Below are positions 42,290 to 53,639 of a stretch of 64,000 nucleotides of DNA, piece by piece (the first letter of the stretch is position 1; each line of letters begins with the position of its first letter). Origin of the DNA: Heliocybe sulcata (taxonomy: Eukaryota; Basidiomycota; Agaricomycetes; Gloeophyllales; Gloeophyllaceae); assembly GCA_004369045.1 (NCBI GenBank), contig ML213525.1:65789-129788 (forward strand), in the 5' to 3' direction. The notes under the pieces are model-generated. The model worked only from the letters and a program-made list of their open reading frames with translations. It had not been told where the DNA came from and did not search any database. A program made the translations under genes and the position numbers.

Positions 42290-44077
42290 TCATGCCACGG
42301 CCTTGACCGCCGCGAAGTTGGTGGTGATACCAAAGACCTTGTTGAACGCGTCGGCCTGAGCACCAGACGCAGCGGGAGTCGCTGCGAGGGCAGCTGCCTG
42401 CGCCTTCTGGCACGTCGCCTGTGCGGTGGCGTCCGCCTTGCACTGGCTCGGGAGCTGACCACAGATGAAGCCGGTGATGACCTGGATGTTGTCAGCCGAG
42501 CCGTGGTTAAACGCAGCTGTAAGGCATGTCAGAAATAAGCTGCAGGCAGTAAGCGCGAGGAAACGCACTGTTGGCAGGCGCAAAGGCGGTCTCCTTGCGT
42601 CCGTCTAGGCCGGCGGCGAACTTGATCTGCGGGGTGCCGCAAGAACCAAAGTTGCCGAGACCGGAGGTGGCTCCCGCCGCCGCAGCGGTGTTGCCCTTGC
42701 CGGCAGTAGCAGTGTTGCCCGCAGCGGCGGTGTTACCCGCAGCAGCCTTGCCGTCGTCCGTAACCGTGAACTGCACGAATCACACGAGTAAGGACCGCGA
42801 AATGGTGGGGAAGGCAGAGGGATACGTACGTAGACAACGTCGTCGAGGGAACCGTGCTGGGCGACAGCGACCAAGACCGGCTGGTGGTTAGCGGCAGAGT
42901 TGATCGACGAGATCTTGTAGAAACCGGCAGGGAGACCAGCAGTAACGTCCGCTGACAGGACACCGTTGGTGGCCTTGTCGTTCAGACCCTTGAAGAACGC
43001 GAACTTAGTCGGGTCCGTGGGGGTCGTCTGCGTGAGCGAGTCGAGCTGCTCGATGACGATGTGCGAGTGGCCTGTGATCTGGCCCTGGGCGTTCGTGAAC
43101 TGGGGCGCGGAGAAGTAGTTCTCGTTCGCGTTCACGAAATTGCCCGTCTCCAGATTCTTGATCGCCATCTTGACGGTGAAAGCCGTGTTGGCCTTGATCG
43201 TGCCGAAGTTCGTTGGGAACTGGAACTTGCTCGAGGGCATGTTCGCGGTAGAGGCGATGATACCCATTGGCGCAGGGTTGCAGGATCCGGTCTTGACCTG
43301 CTGGCCGTTGGTGATGGGGAGTTGGGGGACGGTCGCACAGAAGTTGATGAAGTTGTTGCTGGAGGTCTTGGATGCCACCTGGCCAGCTGCAGGTTGCGAC
43401 TGGCCATCATTCTGGAAACCCGTGGCAAGAACCGACTTGTCGAGAGCTAAAAGGAATTCCGGTAAGCATCGCCCGTCGCTAAACTTCCTAGGAGGACTTA
43501 CTCAAAGCCGTCTGTAAGTTGTTGGCAGCAGCAGCAGCGTTGTTACCGCCCGACGTCTACACAGAGTTGATCAAGTCCCAGCTTAGTTGTATTGACCTAT
43601 ATTGCTTACCGACTTGGAACCAGACGCTGCGCTAGACGAGGAACCCTTCGAAGATGACTTCGACCCAGATGACTTCGAACCTGACGTCTTGAGCGTGGCA
43701 GCGCTTGCCTTGGAGCTGCTTGACTTGGAACCAGAGGACTTGGAGCCAGATGACTTGCTGCCAGAGCTCTTGGCTGTTGTGACAGATCGTGACCATCAGA
43801 CATGCCGGCATCAGAATCAAAGTAGTACTCACCAGCGTTATTTGTGCTAATCGTGGCTCCCGCAGCGCCGGCGGTGACGGTGGCGGTCATGGTCACAGTG
43901 GTCAACTAAAATAACCCAGATAAGCGTGTCGATCCGGTGATCAAATTGGAGCAAAGCACGTACCGCGGTGCCACAGGTAGCTGCCTTTGCCAGGTTATTG
44001 CCTTGCATGGGCATGGCGGCAGCATAGCCCGCAAGGGTGAGGGAGAGGAGACCGTAAGAAAGAGCCTTGGAGAACAT
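42290..44077 (-). CDS. secreted basidiomycete protein (often mislabelled ribosomal protein S17)
   Basis: Seven exons (43964-44077, 43833-43905, 43610-43773, 43502-43556, 42830-43446, 42569-42770, 42290-42516) give 483 residues. The N-terminus (MFSKALSYGLLSLTLAGYAA) is a signal peptide. Residues about 60-125 form a Ser/Lys linker with GSKSS repeats. The core (FINFCATVPQLPITNGQQ, CNPAPMG, FPTNFGTI, GHSHIVIEQLDSL, ANHQPVLVAVAQHGSLDDVV) matches an abundant secreted family of wood-decay and mushroom fungi that databases often call ribosomal protein s17; it has nothing to do with ribosomes as far as the sequence shows. An Ala/Gly-rich insert (AAAGNTAAAGN) precedes a second conserved part with Cys residues (GFICGQLPSQC). 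Function unknown; extracellular by inference. Confidence 0.85.
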
Positions 44078-46170
44078 TTCGACCGAGTATCAAGAGTTTT
44101 TTAAAGCGAAGTAGAATAAGAAAGGAACGGTGTGCTTTGAGAGCTTTGAATGAAAGAATTAAAACGACACCAGGTCGGCGTTCGTAGAACCTTTAGAAAG
44201 CGCACTCGGCGACGACCGCAGAACTCAGCTGGGCAACACTAGGGAAGAGACGGAAAATTGGAATGTGCCTTGTGCCCGACTGCTCGCTCGACCTTATAAA
44301 CAAGGCCTCAAGCTGCCGGCCGGTCGCCTTTGATCCGGCATGTATCACTGGCTTCGTACACGCGGTGCCCGGTCTCTGTCTGATAACTGAGGACCCTTCC
44401 TCCCTACCTTGACAACTGTGCATGTTAGACAGACTATGAAGACGCGCAATCCAGGAATACTGGTTAATTCGTACGTTCGAGTATAAAGAACAGGCGCTTA
44501 AGCTTGCTTTCGATTGCTTTCGATGATGCTCCACTACGAGGTCCTTCCCTAAGCGGAATTGTCGGAGTTACAAGCCCGGCTTGCTCCGTTCCGGGTGTCC
44601 GATGCCGTCACAGCTTAGAAAGTCGCCGGTCTCCAGGCACGGCCCCGCGAGAGTTCTGATTGGTCGTCAGCCACTCACCTCCGCCAAGAGTATCTGCTCG
44701 CGTGCCGGCCGTCACCCTAACTTCATCGAGTCTCGAGAGGCATATTTGCTCTTTGTTAAATGAGCATTCGAGGGTAGCCCAACCTTGCATGTTGCGGTGT
44801 ATGGGCGGCTTATGGACCCAAGCTTTTCACCGAGCAGCGCACACCGATACATCGGTTTCTTGCCGTGTGTCCAATCAGACCCACCGCGATAGCAACCCTT
44901 CATCGTTGCCAGCGTGGTCGCGTAAGGGTGATTGTATCGCATCAAATGTTGCGGGACCTTGGATACTCTGCGGGTGCCTCAAATCGTTGCCAGTCAGTGC
45001 ATGGACTTACATCGGAAAGCGGCAGCACAATTGCGGTCTACTGAGTATGTGTCGCTCAGGTTGACCTCTACTGCTTGAACGACTATCTGCGATCCTCCAA
45101 ATTACAAGGATTGAATCAGGGACGACCTTGCTGAACGGACCAGTACCGCAGGAAGTACAACTATGAAGGTTCTGATTGCTGGCCCATCGTGCGTTATATT
45201 CCGGATCTGTGCCCTAATACCCGTCAAAATCCACAGCTTCTGAATATAGCGGGCGACCGAATCAAGCAGCATATACGTTTTACTTTTGATATGGAATCTG
45301 TCTTGATCTACATCCGCGGACAGATCCTGTCGGGGTGGGTCCTCCGTCCCTTAATTAAGGATAACCATATAAAGCAGTCGAATCACTGTATTTGCCTTGC
45401 AATTCTATCGAAAGACGAAGTGGTACATCTGACCTTCTCGGGGTCCTGCACCTTCCCAGTCATCCCCCAACGACGAACCGCTGAAGCGAGCACTGGTTGA
45501 GTCCTGTACTGAGCAACAGTGCTTGTCCTGGTCTCCTGAGGGAGCGAAGGCCTCGTCATGAACATCCAGATGTGCTCTCATCAAAAATTCATACCGCGAT
45601 CTCGACTCCCATCCGCTGCCACACCGCAACGCTCAGAGAGTATGCAGGGACCAACTCACTCATTGTCGATGGAAGCCTGGGGGGCTTCCTCAGAATTACA
45701 ATGCGGTTATATTGTACATCACCATCGTCCGAAGGACCTTCTATTTCTCAAGAGCAAGGTCTAGTCCCGCGTAGTCACCCAGAGTCGGCAGTTGTCCCAA
45801 TCTTACTCCTCCATCTGAGATGCCCGTCCCTGCTTCGCGCAGATGGAGGACGGCTCGGCACATCTACGCAGCAGCACTATTAGCGAGAATAAGGGCAGCG
45901 CCATACGACACCTACCGTCATCGAGTAGACCGCTGGCATCACACTATTCGGTACGTCAGACATGTTACAGTGCAAAAAGATTGGGTGCTCACGTAGCGTT
46001 TACAGCATTTAGCGCTGGGTTGTGCATCTTGAAGATTGACTGCAAGACTACCACCGCGAAACTCATCACTGAAGATACAGATTAATGATACGCAACGAGG
46101 TGCTTTCACCATTAGCTCACTGACCAAAGACGCTGTGGTACGTCAGCCGGATGGAAGTCAAAAGAGCGTC
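44078..46170. other. no supported gene
   Basis: The first 150 bases are the promoter side of the secreted-protein gene. Beyond that, only unrecognised frames of up to about 130 codons on both strands. An imperfect inverted GGAGG..CAGATG / CATCTG..CCTCC pair near 45805-45850 is the only structure noticed. Confidence 0.4.
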
Positions 46171-46173
46171 AAT

Positions 46174-47564
46174 CTTACAGGAGGAAGTAGACCACGCTAT
46201 CCCTGACGAGAAGGCAGGAGAGGGGCAGGAAACGCCCGCGAACCTTGTACCACGGCAAGTCGGACAGCTGAATGCCATTCACGGTTTTGCGGATAAGAAT
46301 CGCAAGGTAGCATACTTGGCGATAACGTGAGTGACTTATGAATCTGCCCAATGGTCGTTCCAGCTTACTATTCACGGTGATTGAGGAAGCCCTGAAAAAG
46401 CCGGTTAATGTGAAATTCAAGAGGAGAAAAATACAAGAACGCACCAACCAAGGTAGACGAGCCACATCCTTGTATATGAGAGTGTGTAGCGGGCGTCACA
46501 TCCCAATCTGGAGAGCCGTTCAGGTTGGGGAACCAGGACGAGTTTCGTGACTTGGTCCGCCGTTCCTGAAAAGTTGCACTTACAATACCAAGTGAGCATA
46601 GAGCACCCGGCAGTCGTGCATGTGGACACTTACGGCAAGGTTGACTGGGCAGTACGAGCATCGGTTAATATGGGCAGGTGAAGCAAAAGATCAGGGGTTG
46701 TTCACCAGCGAAGAGGGAGAGCAGACATGCCAACGCTACAAACCCAGCGCCCAATCTATAAACGAATAGGGGCACACCAGTGAAGATCACTCACTTCTGC
46801 GCCCTCTACCACAGACGACCCATGTGCGGTGTACCAATATCGACTCCACAACTAGAATATTCAGGATGGGACCGCAAAACGCGATGAACCAGTTTATGTG
46901 CGAGCATCTGGAGTTCGTAAAGTCAAAGGACAGATCCATCATCCACGATGGGGACGTACTCCTGCATGGTAGGTGGTGCGGTAAGCAAAGCAAAATAAGG
47001 GTCAGCATGATCAGGCTCACATGATCAGAGATATTTGCGTCGGTGTTCACTGATAATCCATCGTTAGACATACAGCTCTTACGAGGGAACTGCCATCCGT
47101 ACCAATTAGAAGCGTTCTGGTTTCTGAGTAAGATTGAGCGTGAATTCAGAGAGTCAACAGGGTCATACGCGAAGAACACCACTGGGACGTATCGATTGCA
47201 GAAATATAGGATCTTGTGTATCGTCCACCGTGACCTTACAGAAAGGTCAGGGTCCGGAAGTGCAAATGAAATCGAGGACGTACATCCAGATTAATGAGAC
47301 CTATCCCAGCATGCGACAACATTAATTTGCTTCAATCTATCCCATTGAAGCAGCATACTCACTTCTCGAGGTAATGTAAGTAGAATATCGTAGACAAGAC
47401 ATGCCAGGACCGCGACTATTGTCTCGGAGTTAATACGTGAATGTTACACAATCGGCGCGCCTCGAAACCGCCGTGCACTCACCGTTCATGTAGTTTGCTG
47501 GCTGGTCGTAACGGAGCTGCAGCACCTCCATCGCCGTCCTGCCATCGTCAGGGACGACAGCCAT
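46174..47564 (-). CDS. DUF6533-type multi-pass membrane protein (exons partly resolved)
   Basis: Start at 47564 (MAVVPDDGRTAMEVLQLRYD). Clear exons are 47483-47564, 47363-47415 (VAVLACLVYDILLTLPRE), a 17-base exon 47284-47300 (VSLIW) and an exon from 47234 (SRWTIHKILYFCNRYVPVVF). This order, YD-x-[IL]-L-T then E-V..I-W then W..K-x-L-[YF]-x-x-N-R-Y, is the DUF6533 signature found in many agaricomycete membrane proteins. Later pieces fit too: a helix with NILVVESILVHRTWVVCGR (about 46800-46880) and a final LPLSCLLVRDSVVYFLL (about 46176-46230). Exons between 46880 and 47190 and the 3' end are not certain, and damage cannot be excluded. Function of the family is unknown. Confidence 0.55.
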
Positions 47565-48318
47565 GGATAAAGACTAGCCAGTATGCTGCAGTTTAAGAGG
47601 CAGACGTCCAGGGCGGACCTGAGATCATGATTCGTCAGGGTAACGTCGGTCCTGTGATTAGTAGCCGATAGACGCGAAGGCTGTGCAGCAGACGGGCGAC
47701 CTTAATCTTCTGCTTTTCACAGATAGCGGTCCCCTTCGGACGGGATGCATGTACGCTTCGTCCTACTGTACTCCAGCCGTGTTATACAACGCGAATATGC
47801 TGGATGACTGGCGGAGGTTGGTCGCGGAGGGTGTAGAGCTTGTGCCATCTTGCACTCGTACGTAGCGTCTCGCAGTCTGAATTCTTGGAGCACGACATTC
47901 TGTCTTCCAGCGTTGAATCTAGCATGCTCATGCAAGGTGGTGAATGTCCGGATTCTCTGTGTCGGTGCGATGTGATTTGACAAGAGTACGAGAAGCGGCA
48001 GTTTTATCTTATCTTGACTCCGGAACGCCGACGGTATCGTTCTATCGTTCGATGGGGATGAAAGGCCTATTCTTATCCTCATTCTTGTTTGACCATGTCG
48101 TAAATGACGGGGCTGGGTCTGATATCATGACTGTTCTTAGCGCGGCGCTCTAGATAAGCTATGAATATCAGACAAACAAGGTCAGAGGAGCGAGAGGCTT
48201 CTTCCTTCGGAGAAGCTATGATGCTATCTGTGCGACGTTTACTTACATATTTACCGAAGCAGAGCACTATGTCCGCGACGTTCGCCTGGCGTCTTATCCT
48301 CCATTCCACAGAGGTCGA
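47565..48318. promoter_or_regulatory. upstream region of the urea transporter with GATA sites
   Basis: Four exact GATAAG/CTTATC hexamers lie within 320 bases of the start codon (48008-48013, 48072-48077, 48153-48158, 48293-48298). GATA factors of the AreA/Gat1 type bind this hexamer at nitrogen-catabolite genes, including urea uptake genes. No other gene is visible here. Confidence 0.5.
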
Positions 48319-51300
48319 ATGTCAAACAACACAATTGCACCAGGCGTGTCGGAGTTCAGGCCACTGCTGAGTACGTTCATGAGCTTTGCACTGAACAGCT
48401 GAAAAGAATCCGGAACTGACTTTGGCATATCATCGTGGTCGATAGGCCAGAGTGTCGGATATGGAGTCGTCATCGGTATGTTGCATGTCCGAAGATCCAG
48501 TTCGCGCCCTGCTCACCAGATATATTCCACTACGACGACTAGGGATTGGGTTCCTGTTCGCAGTCGTCATGTTACTATTGACAGCCATGCAAGCCAAGTT
48601 CTCGACATTCTCACCAGGCTCGTCAGAAGAATTCACGGTTCGGTCCTTTGAGCAGATTCCGTTAGACGATGCTAACGTGTACTCGTCCACAGAGTGCGTC
48701 GAGAAGCGTTAAGGTACGTGCATACCGTAAACCGAACGAGCCGTCGCTGACGAGGCGTGCAGCCGGGACTGGTTTGCTGTGGGATGTGAGTGCTTCGTTA
48801 TGGAATCCGACGGAAGTCATGACGCACCCATAAGTGTGAGTGCATGGACGTGGAGTGCTACTCTCTTGCAATCGAGTACCGCTGCCTATACGTTTGGTAA
48901 GTGGACAGATCTCAGCTTACCTTGGCATCAGCAGACGAGGCTGTTGTAGGGGTCAGCGGTCCGTGGTGGTACGGCGTAGGAGGAACAATTCAAGTCGCGT
49001 TCTTCGGGATGGTAGCTGCGAAGGTGAAGATGAACGCTAATGGAGCCCATACCTTCCTCGAGGTACGTGCGCAAACCAGACCCCTGGCTGGTCCCATTCA
49101 TTTCGTGCTCTGCAGATAGTCAAAGCGCGATTCGGCGCTCCAGCCCATCTACTCTTCACATTCTATGCATTTCTGTGTATCTTGGTCGTCTGTGGCTCCT
49201 TATTGCGTAAGAAACCCCTTCCTCCTGATAAAATCGACTTGCGTTCTGACTCGCACTACTTGGATGCGCGAACGCTGCGTTCATAGTCGGAGGTGCCGCG
49301 ACGGTGAATGCAATCACTGGCATGCCCATCATTGCCGCTTGTTTCTTGCTCCCAATCGGTATCGCCGCGTATGTTGTCTTCGGCGGCCTTCGAGCGACCT
49401 TCGTCTGCGACTGGGCGCATACTGTGGTGCTTTTCGCCATCATCTATACCTTCTTATTCCGCACCTAGTACGTCAGCTGTCCCGGAAGCTACTTGAACTG
49501 ACCAGGAGATAGCACTACGTCTGAGCTCACATCTCCACCGTCAAACCTTTGGCACTTACTGCAGGACGCTGCTGCCCAGGTGCCCGTGCAAGGTAATCAG
49601 GACGGTAGTTACGTGACCATGAAAAGCAACCAGGGTTTGGTGTTTGGAGCAGCCACGATCCTGAGTGGCTTCTCAGGCGTGTTCTGTGATCAAGGTCCGT
49701 TCAATGATATGCTATCACAGTGATTGATGAAGTCACGAGCTGACCTCCTTCCAGGATACTGGCAACGTGTACGTGGCCATTTTCAACTACCAGGGCCGGC
49801 TATGTTTGACGAGCACGGAAGGCAATCGCTTCGCATCCAGCATCGACCACGAAAGCCTACATGCTGGGCGGGCTGTCGTGGTTCGCTATCCCATGGGGAT
49901 TCGCGTCTTGCCTGGGCCTTGCTGCCCGAGCGCTTCAGAGTAACGTAGGCAGGATTTACGCTTCCGATGCTATTCCGCAGACCTAACCTATGCACAGCCG
50001 GCCTTTCCAACGTATCCGAATCCGCTCTCTGCGGAGCAGACAAGCGCAGGATTGGCCGCTCCTGCAGCAGCTGTCGTCCTGATGGGCAAAGGAGGTGCTG
50101 TAGCGATTCTGCTGGTTGTCTTGTGAGTCCACGGCTCTCATCGCACGGTTAAATCCGTGAACTGACAGGTTATTAGTATGGCAGTCACGTCCGCTGCTAG
50201 TTCTGAGTTGATAGCTGTATCGAGTCTCTTGTAAGGATGTTTCTTCACAACGAGATAATCTTTCTGATACAAAGGTTCCTGGATAGTTCATACGAGTAAG
50301 CGCAACCTTAATTCACGCGACGAAAGTGAAGCGCTAACTGACAGTATGACAGCCTCTACCGGACGTACTATCGCCCCAATGCGACGGGTGCCGAGATCGT
50401 TCGGGTGTCCCATGCATTCATCTGCTTCTGGGCTATCTGGATGGGATGTTGGGCTACTATCGTACGTTGCTCCTCCCTAGAAGCTTGACCGTGACTGACG
50501 TAGGCGGCAACAGCTGAATAAAGCTGGGATTGATCTTGGCTGGGTACGTGAAAAGACGTCCCCTTGTCCTGTACTGACGATACCTGCATCATTTTAGCTA
50601 TTCTACGTCCAGTCAGTACAATTACCTCGATTTTTCGTGGTACTCACCTTACGCTTGATTTGTAGGGGAGTCGTCCTGAGCCCTGCAGTCTTCCCGATTG
50701 CTCTGACTGTGACATGGAGCAAGCTCACGAGAGCCGGCGTATTCTGCGGATCCATCTTGGGAGCTTGCCTAGGTATGGCTGCGTGGATGGTCGGGTGTCT
50801 GAAGATCTACGGTATGTCATCAGACATGGTTGATCAGTCTCGTTACTAACGCATGCTCAGGTTCGATCACCATCACCAACCTAGCTGGACCCTACTCGGC
50901 TGTATGCAGCGGACTGACGGGACTCTTGTTCTCGGGAGTCATCACCGTCGTCGTATCTCTGCTCAGTGAGCCTTACTCCGACATCCCTTCACAGTGATGA
51001 GACCTTCCTTGGCAGATCCGGCGGACTACGACTTCTCCGATACTCGAGCTATCGCAATGCTAGACGGGCCTCAGCATGAAGTCCCTCCACAAGGTGACAC
51101 AGTGCATGAGCAAGAGGCGAGCACAGACGAGAAAAAAGAAAAGTTTCCCGTAGACACGGCTTTCGTGCAAACTGTGGACTCAAAGACAGAAGATGGCAGC
51201 CAGGTCGACACTGAACTTAGTAGGGCATCGTTGATGGAAGTCTTCAGGAAGGCGGCTTGGTACTCCTCGATACTAACACTGATCGTTACGATAATAGGTG

Positions 51301-51598
51301 AGCAATCTCCGCACAAAGCTCGGATTTTACTGACCAATGGAACAGTACCAATCCCGATGTTCTTCTCGCACTACGTGTTCAGCGTCAACTTCTATACGTT
51401 CTGGGTCTCTTGCACATTGTGAGCGTCACTTTTCCACCTCTCGGACATGCTCTGATCGACTCCTCGACTAGCGTTTGGGCTTTGTCGAGTGGCACGTTCT
51501 GCGTGATCTTGCCCTTGTGGGAGTCTAGGAACGAGATGGGCGAGATTCTTACCAATTGCTATAGGTGGATGAGGGGGAGGGGTGTCTTGCCAAAGTGA
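48319..51598 (+). CDS. DUR3: urea active transporter, Dur3-type (SSS family)
   Basis: Sodium:solute-symporter-type plasma-membrane permease that imports urea (in yeast Dur3, also polyamines). I read 23 exons that join without a frame break to 686 residues: 48319-48370, 48446-48475, 48543-48637, 48693-48713, 48763-48785, 48835-48896, 48950-49062, 49116-49206, 49287-49467, 49513-49694, 49755-49768, 49822-49944, 49998-50122, 50177-50230, 50287-50295, 50353-50461, 50514-50543, 50598-50611, 50666-50811, 50861-50965, 51016-51297, 51346-51418, 51472-51598. Family motifs in order: SQSVGYGVVIGIG, SASRSVKPGL, SAWTWSATLLQSST, NGAHTFLE, VKARFG, TGMPIIAACFLLPIG, VFGGLRATF, GAATILSGFSGVFCDQGYWQ, AYMLGGLSWFAIPW, TSAASSELIAVSSL, YRTYYRPNATG. 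A long acidic loop (EQEASTDEKKEKFP) precedes the last helices. Likely under nitrogen-source control. Confidence 0.92.
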
Positions 51599-51756
51599 TA
51601 GAATTACGTCCCAGGGTGTAAAATGTAACCGATAGATGATTTAGATGCGGTGACTTTCTAGTGGATCACCCTGCTTATCCATCCACAAAATCAGATGGCT
51701 TCGAAGACAGTCGAGAATTGCATTGAATGATACTCCTTTCATGGACACGGCCGACC

Positions 51757-53304
51757 TCAATCCTCCAGCTCATCCTCTTCTTCCTCCTCCCGACCGTCGC
51801 CCACCCCTAAGAACTCCTGTTCGACTATACCTGCCACCATGTCTATAACACCCTTCGACATCTTCGGCATAGCACCTGGACGCATCAGAGGATGACTTGC
51901 AGGGTCTAAGTCACCCTCTTCTTCCTCCTCATTCGCGTCTTCGTCTTCATCCATGGCTTCACCTTCCTCACCCTCCTGATCTCCTTCGCCATCTTCGTCG
52001 GAGCTCCCCTCCGAGGGTGACCCTCCGTCTGACTCACTATCCGCCGCGAAGTCGTCGTCATCCTCGTCGTCATCCTCGTCCTCCTCCTCCGCCACCTCCT
52101 CCACCTTCCCATTTCCCTTATCCATTCCCTTTGTCGGCGATCCAGCAGCCCCATTCACCCCGCCCCTCACCTTCCCAAACCACCTCTTGTATTTCCTCAC
52201 CCACACCTCCACGCCCTCCTTCTCCTTCGCGTCCACCATCCCCAGATGCGTCTCCTCTCCCTCATCCAGCTCCTGCGTCCCGTGCTCCTCCCCTTCCATC
52301 CCCCTACTCAACACGATCGTGCAGAGCCTCCCACCAGCCCATACGACCCTCACGCCTCCTCTTAGGCTCCCCTCCTCCTCCTCCATCGGTGCCAGCTCCT
52401 GCAAGGGCCACCACATGAAGGGTTTGGTCTCGCCCCAGAGCAGGCCGGAGTCGAAGAAGTAGAGCGTGCCGGGTTTCGCACCAAGGTAGGCGGTGAGGGA
52501 GGGGCTGCCGGACTCGCCAGGGTTTATCATGTCCGGGATGGTGCTCTTGAATACACTCGTCGAGGGTTCGTGGGCTACGACGCCTAATGTTTCAAGGAAG
52601 GTCCGGAGGACCGGAAGGGTCGGCGTGCTCTTTGGGTGCGTCTCTTTTGAGGGCACATCGATAGCAGGGTAAGTTGAAGTCATAAACGCGGCAGAGGGCG
52701 TAGCTTCTACCCCAAATATGATCTGCGTCTTGTCCGGTGTTTTCGCCTTTTGTGTCGACGAAGAGACGGTCTTCGCAGACTCGGAAACATCGTCCGTAAG
52801 AAGTACGACTGTCCAGTGCGGTTTCGCCTTGCCCCGCGTCGGCAAGAGGAACGCATTCGTAATAGCTGACCGGGGGACGGAGATAGTCGTCGATGGATGC
52901 ACGAGACGCAGGCTCCTCGCGTGTACGCTAATGTCCACTTTCTTGCGGATAGGCGACGAGACGGAGATGGCGTGAAGAGTGTACAGAGGAGCGTCGTCTT
53001 TCTCTTCAGAAACCCTAGCGCGCTTCGCGTCCGGAGTAGCCTGAGCATCCCCGTCTTCGCCCCGCTTCCTCTTCCCGGCAGCCAGATCCTGAAGTGCCTT
53101 TTGGACCGCTACCTGCTTGACCTCCCACTCCTTCCGCGTCGCGTCAGATGCATCCTCCGGACATGCTCCGCCACAGGCGAAGCGGAGTAGACGGTCGACG
53201 ATGTGCAGAGTCTCTGATCCGTAGTTCTGTTCAGTCAGGTCGGGAACATAGCCATCTGGTAACGAGGACTGCAGCACTTGCAAATACGATAAGTTGCCAG
53301 ACAT
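51757..53304 (-). CDS. Rtt106-like histone chaperone
   Basis: Single exon, 515 residues. In yeast, Rtt106 binds histones H3-H4 through tandem PH domains and takes part in replication-coupled and heterochromatic nucleosome assembly. Residues about 110-175 (ISVSSPIRKKVDISV, STTISVPRSAITNAFLLP) fit the first PH domain. Residues about 255-390 (AYLGAKPGTLYFFDSGLLWG, FMWWPLQEL, FGKVRGG nearby) fit the Rtt106/Pob3-type second PH domain. A basic bipartite segment (GKRKRGED, DAKRARV) could be a nuclear signal. The C-terminus is a long Asp/Glu tract of about 80 residues, usual for histone chaperones. Length is near that of yeast Rtt106 (455) plus the tail. It converges on the urea transporter with 158 bases between stops. 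Confidence 0.82.
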   Translation of the reverse strand: MSGNLSYLQVLQSSLPDGYVPDLTEQNYGSETLHIVDRLLRFACGGACPEDASDATRKEWEVKQVAVQKALQDLAAGKRKRGEDGDAQATPDAKRARVSEEKDDAPLYTLHAISVSSPIRKKVDISVHARSLRLVHPSTTISVPRSAITNAFLLPTRGKAKPHWTVVLLTDDVSESAKTVSSSTQKAKTPDKTQIIFGVEATPSAAFMTSTYPAIDVPSKETHPKSTPTLPVLRTFLETLGVVAHEPSTSVFKSTIPDMINPGESGSPSLTAYLGAKPGTLYFFDSGLLWGETKPFMWWPLQELAPMEEEEGSLRGGVRVVWAGGRLCTIVLSRGMEGEEHGTQELDEGEETHLGMVDAKEKEGVEVWVRKYKRWFGKVRGGVNGAAGSPTKGMDKGNGKVEEVAEEEDEDDDEDDDDFAADSESDGGSPSEGSSDEDGEGDQEGEEGEAMDEDEDANEEEEEGDLDPASHPLMRPGAMPKMSKGVIDMVAGIVEQEFLGVGDGREEEEEDELED

Positions 53305-53639
53305 GTCCAGTGAGCCTCTGGCCGAGAGACCAGTTCAACGTTAAGCAGGAGGACATGTTCCCGAGTGTGGTAAATAATAGTGTTGTGGCACAGCGTGGAC
53401 GCGTTCTTTGGTCCTATTTGCACTGGTGTGGTGGCTTCAACGACTACGACTTCGTTCAGACGCTGAATTGAGATGCGTTGGAGCACTACAAGATTACAAT
53501 ATGGTCAAGATGTGCAATATATAAAGCGGTCCGGATATCTCGAAAAGGAAGGATCATTAATGCATCAAGAAAGCAGCTCTTGGATAAATAGATAGAGCGA
53601 TCATCCTGCACTGGGTATACAAGCACTTCACATCTCTGT

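Noticed and set aside
42571-43517. Plus-strand open frames opposite the secreted-protein gene
   Set aside because: Shadows of a GC-rich coding region; the minus-strand exons explain the sequence completely.
51897-52418. 173-codon Pro/Ser/His-rich plus-strand frame
   Set aside because: It is the antisense of the acidic tail of the Rtt106-like gene.
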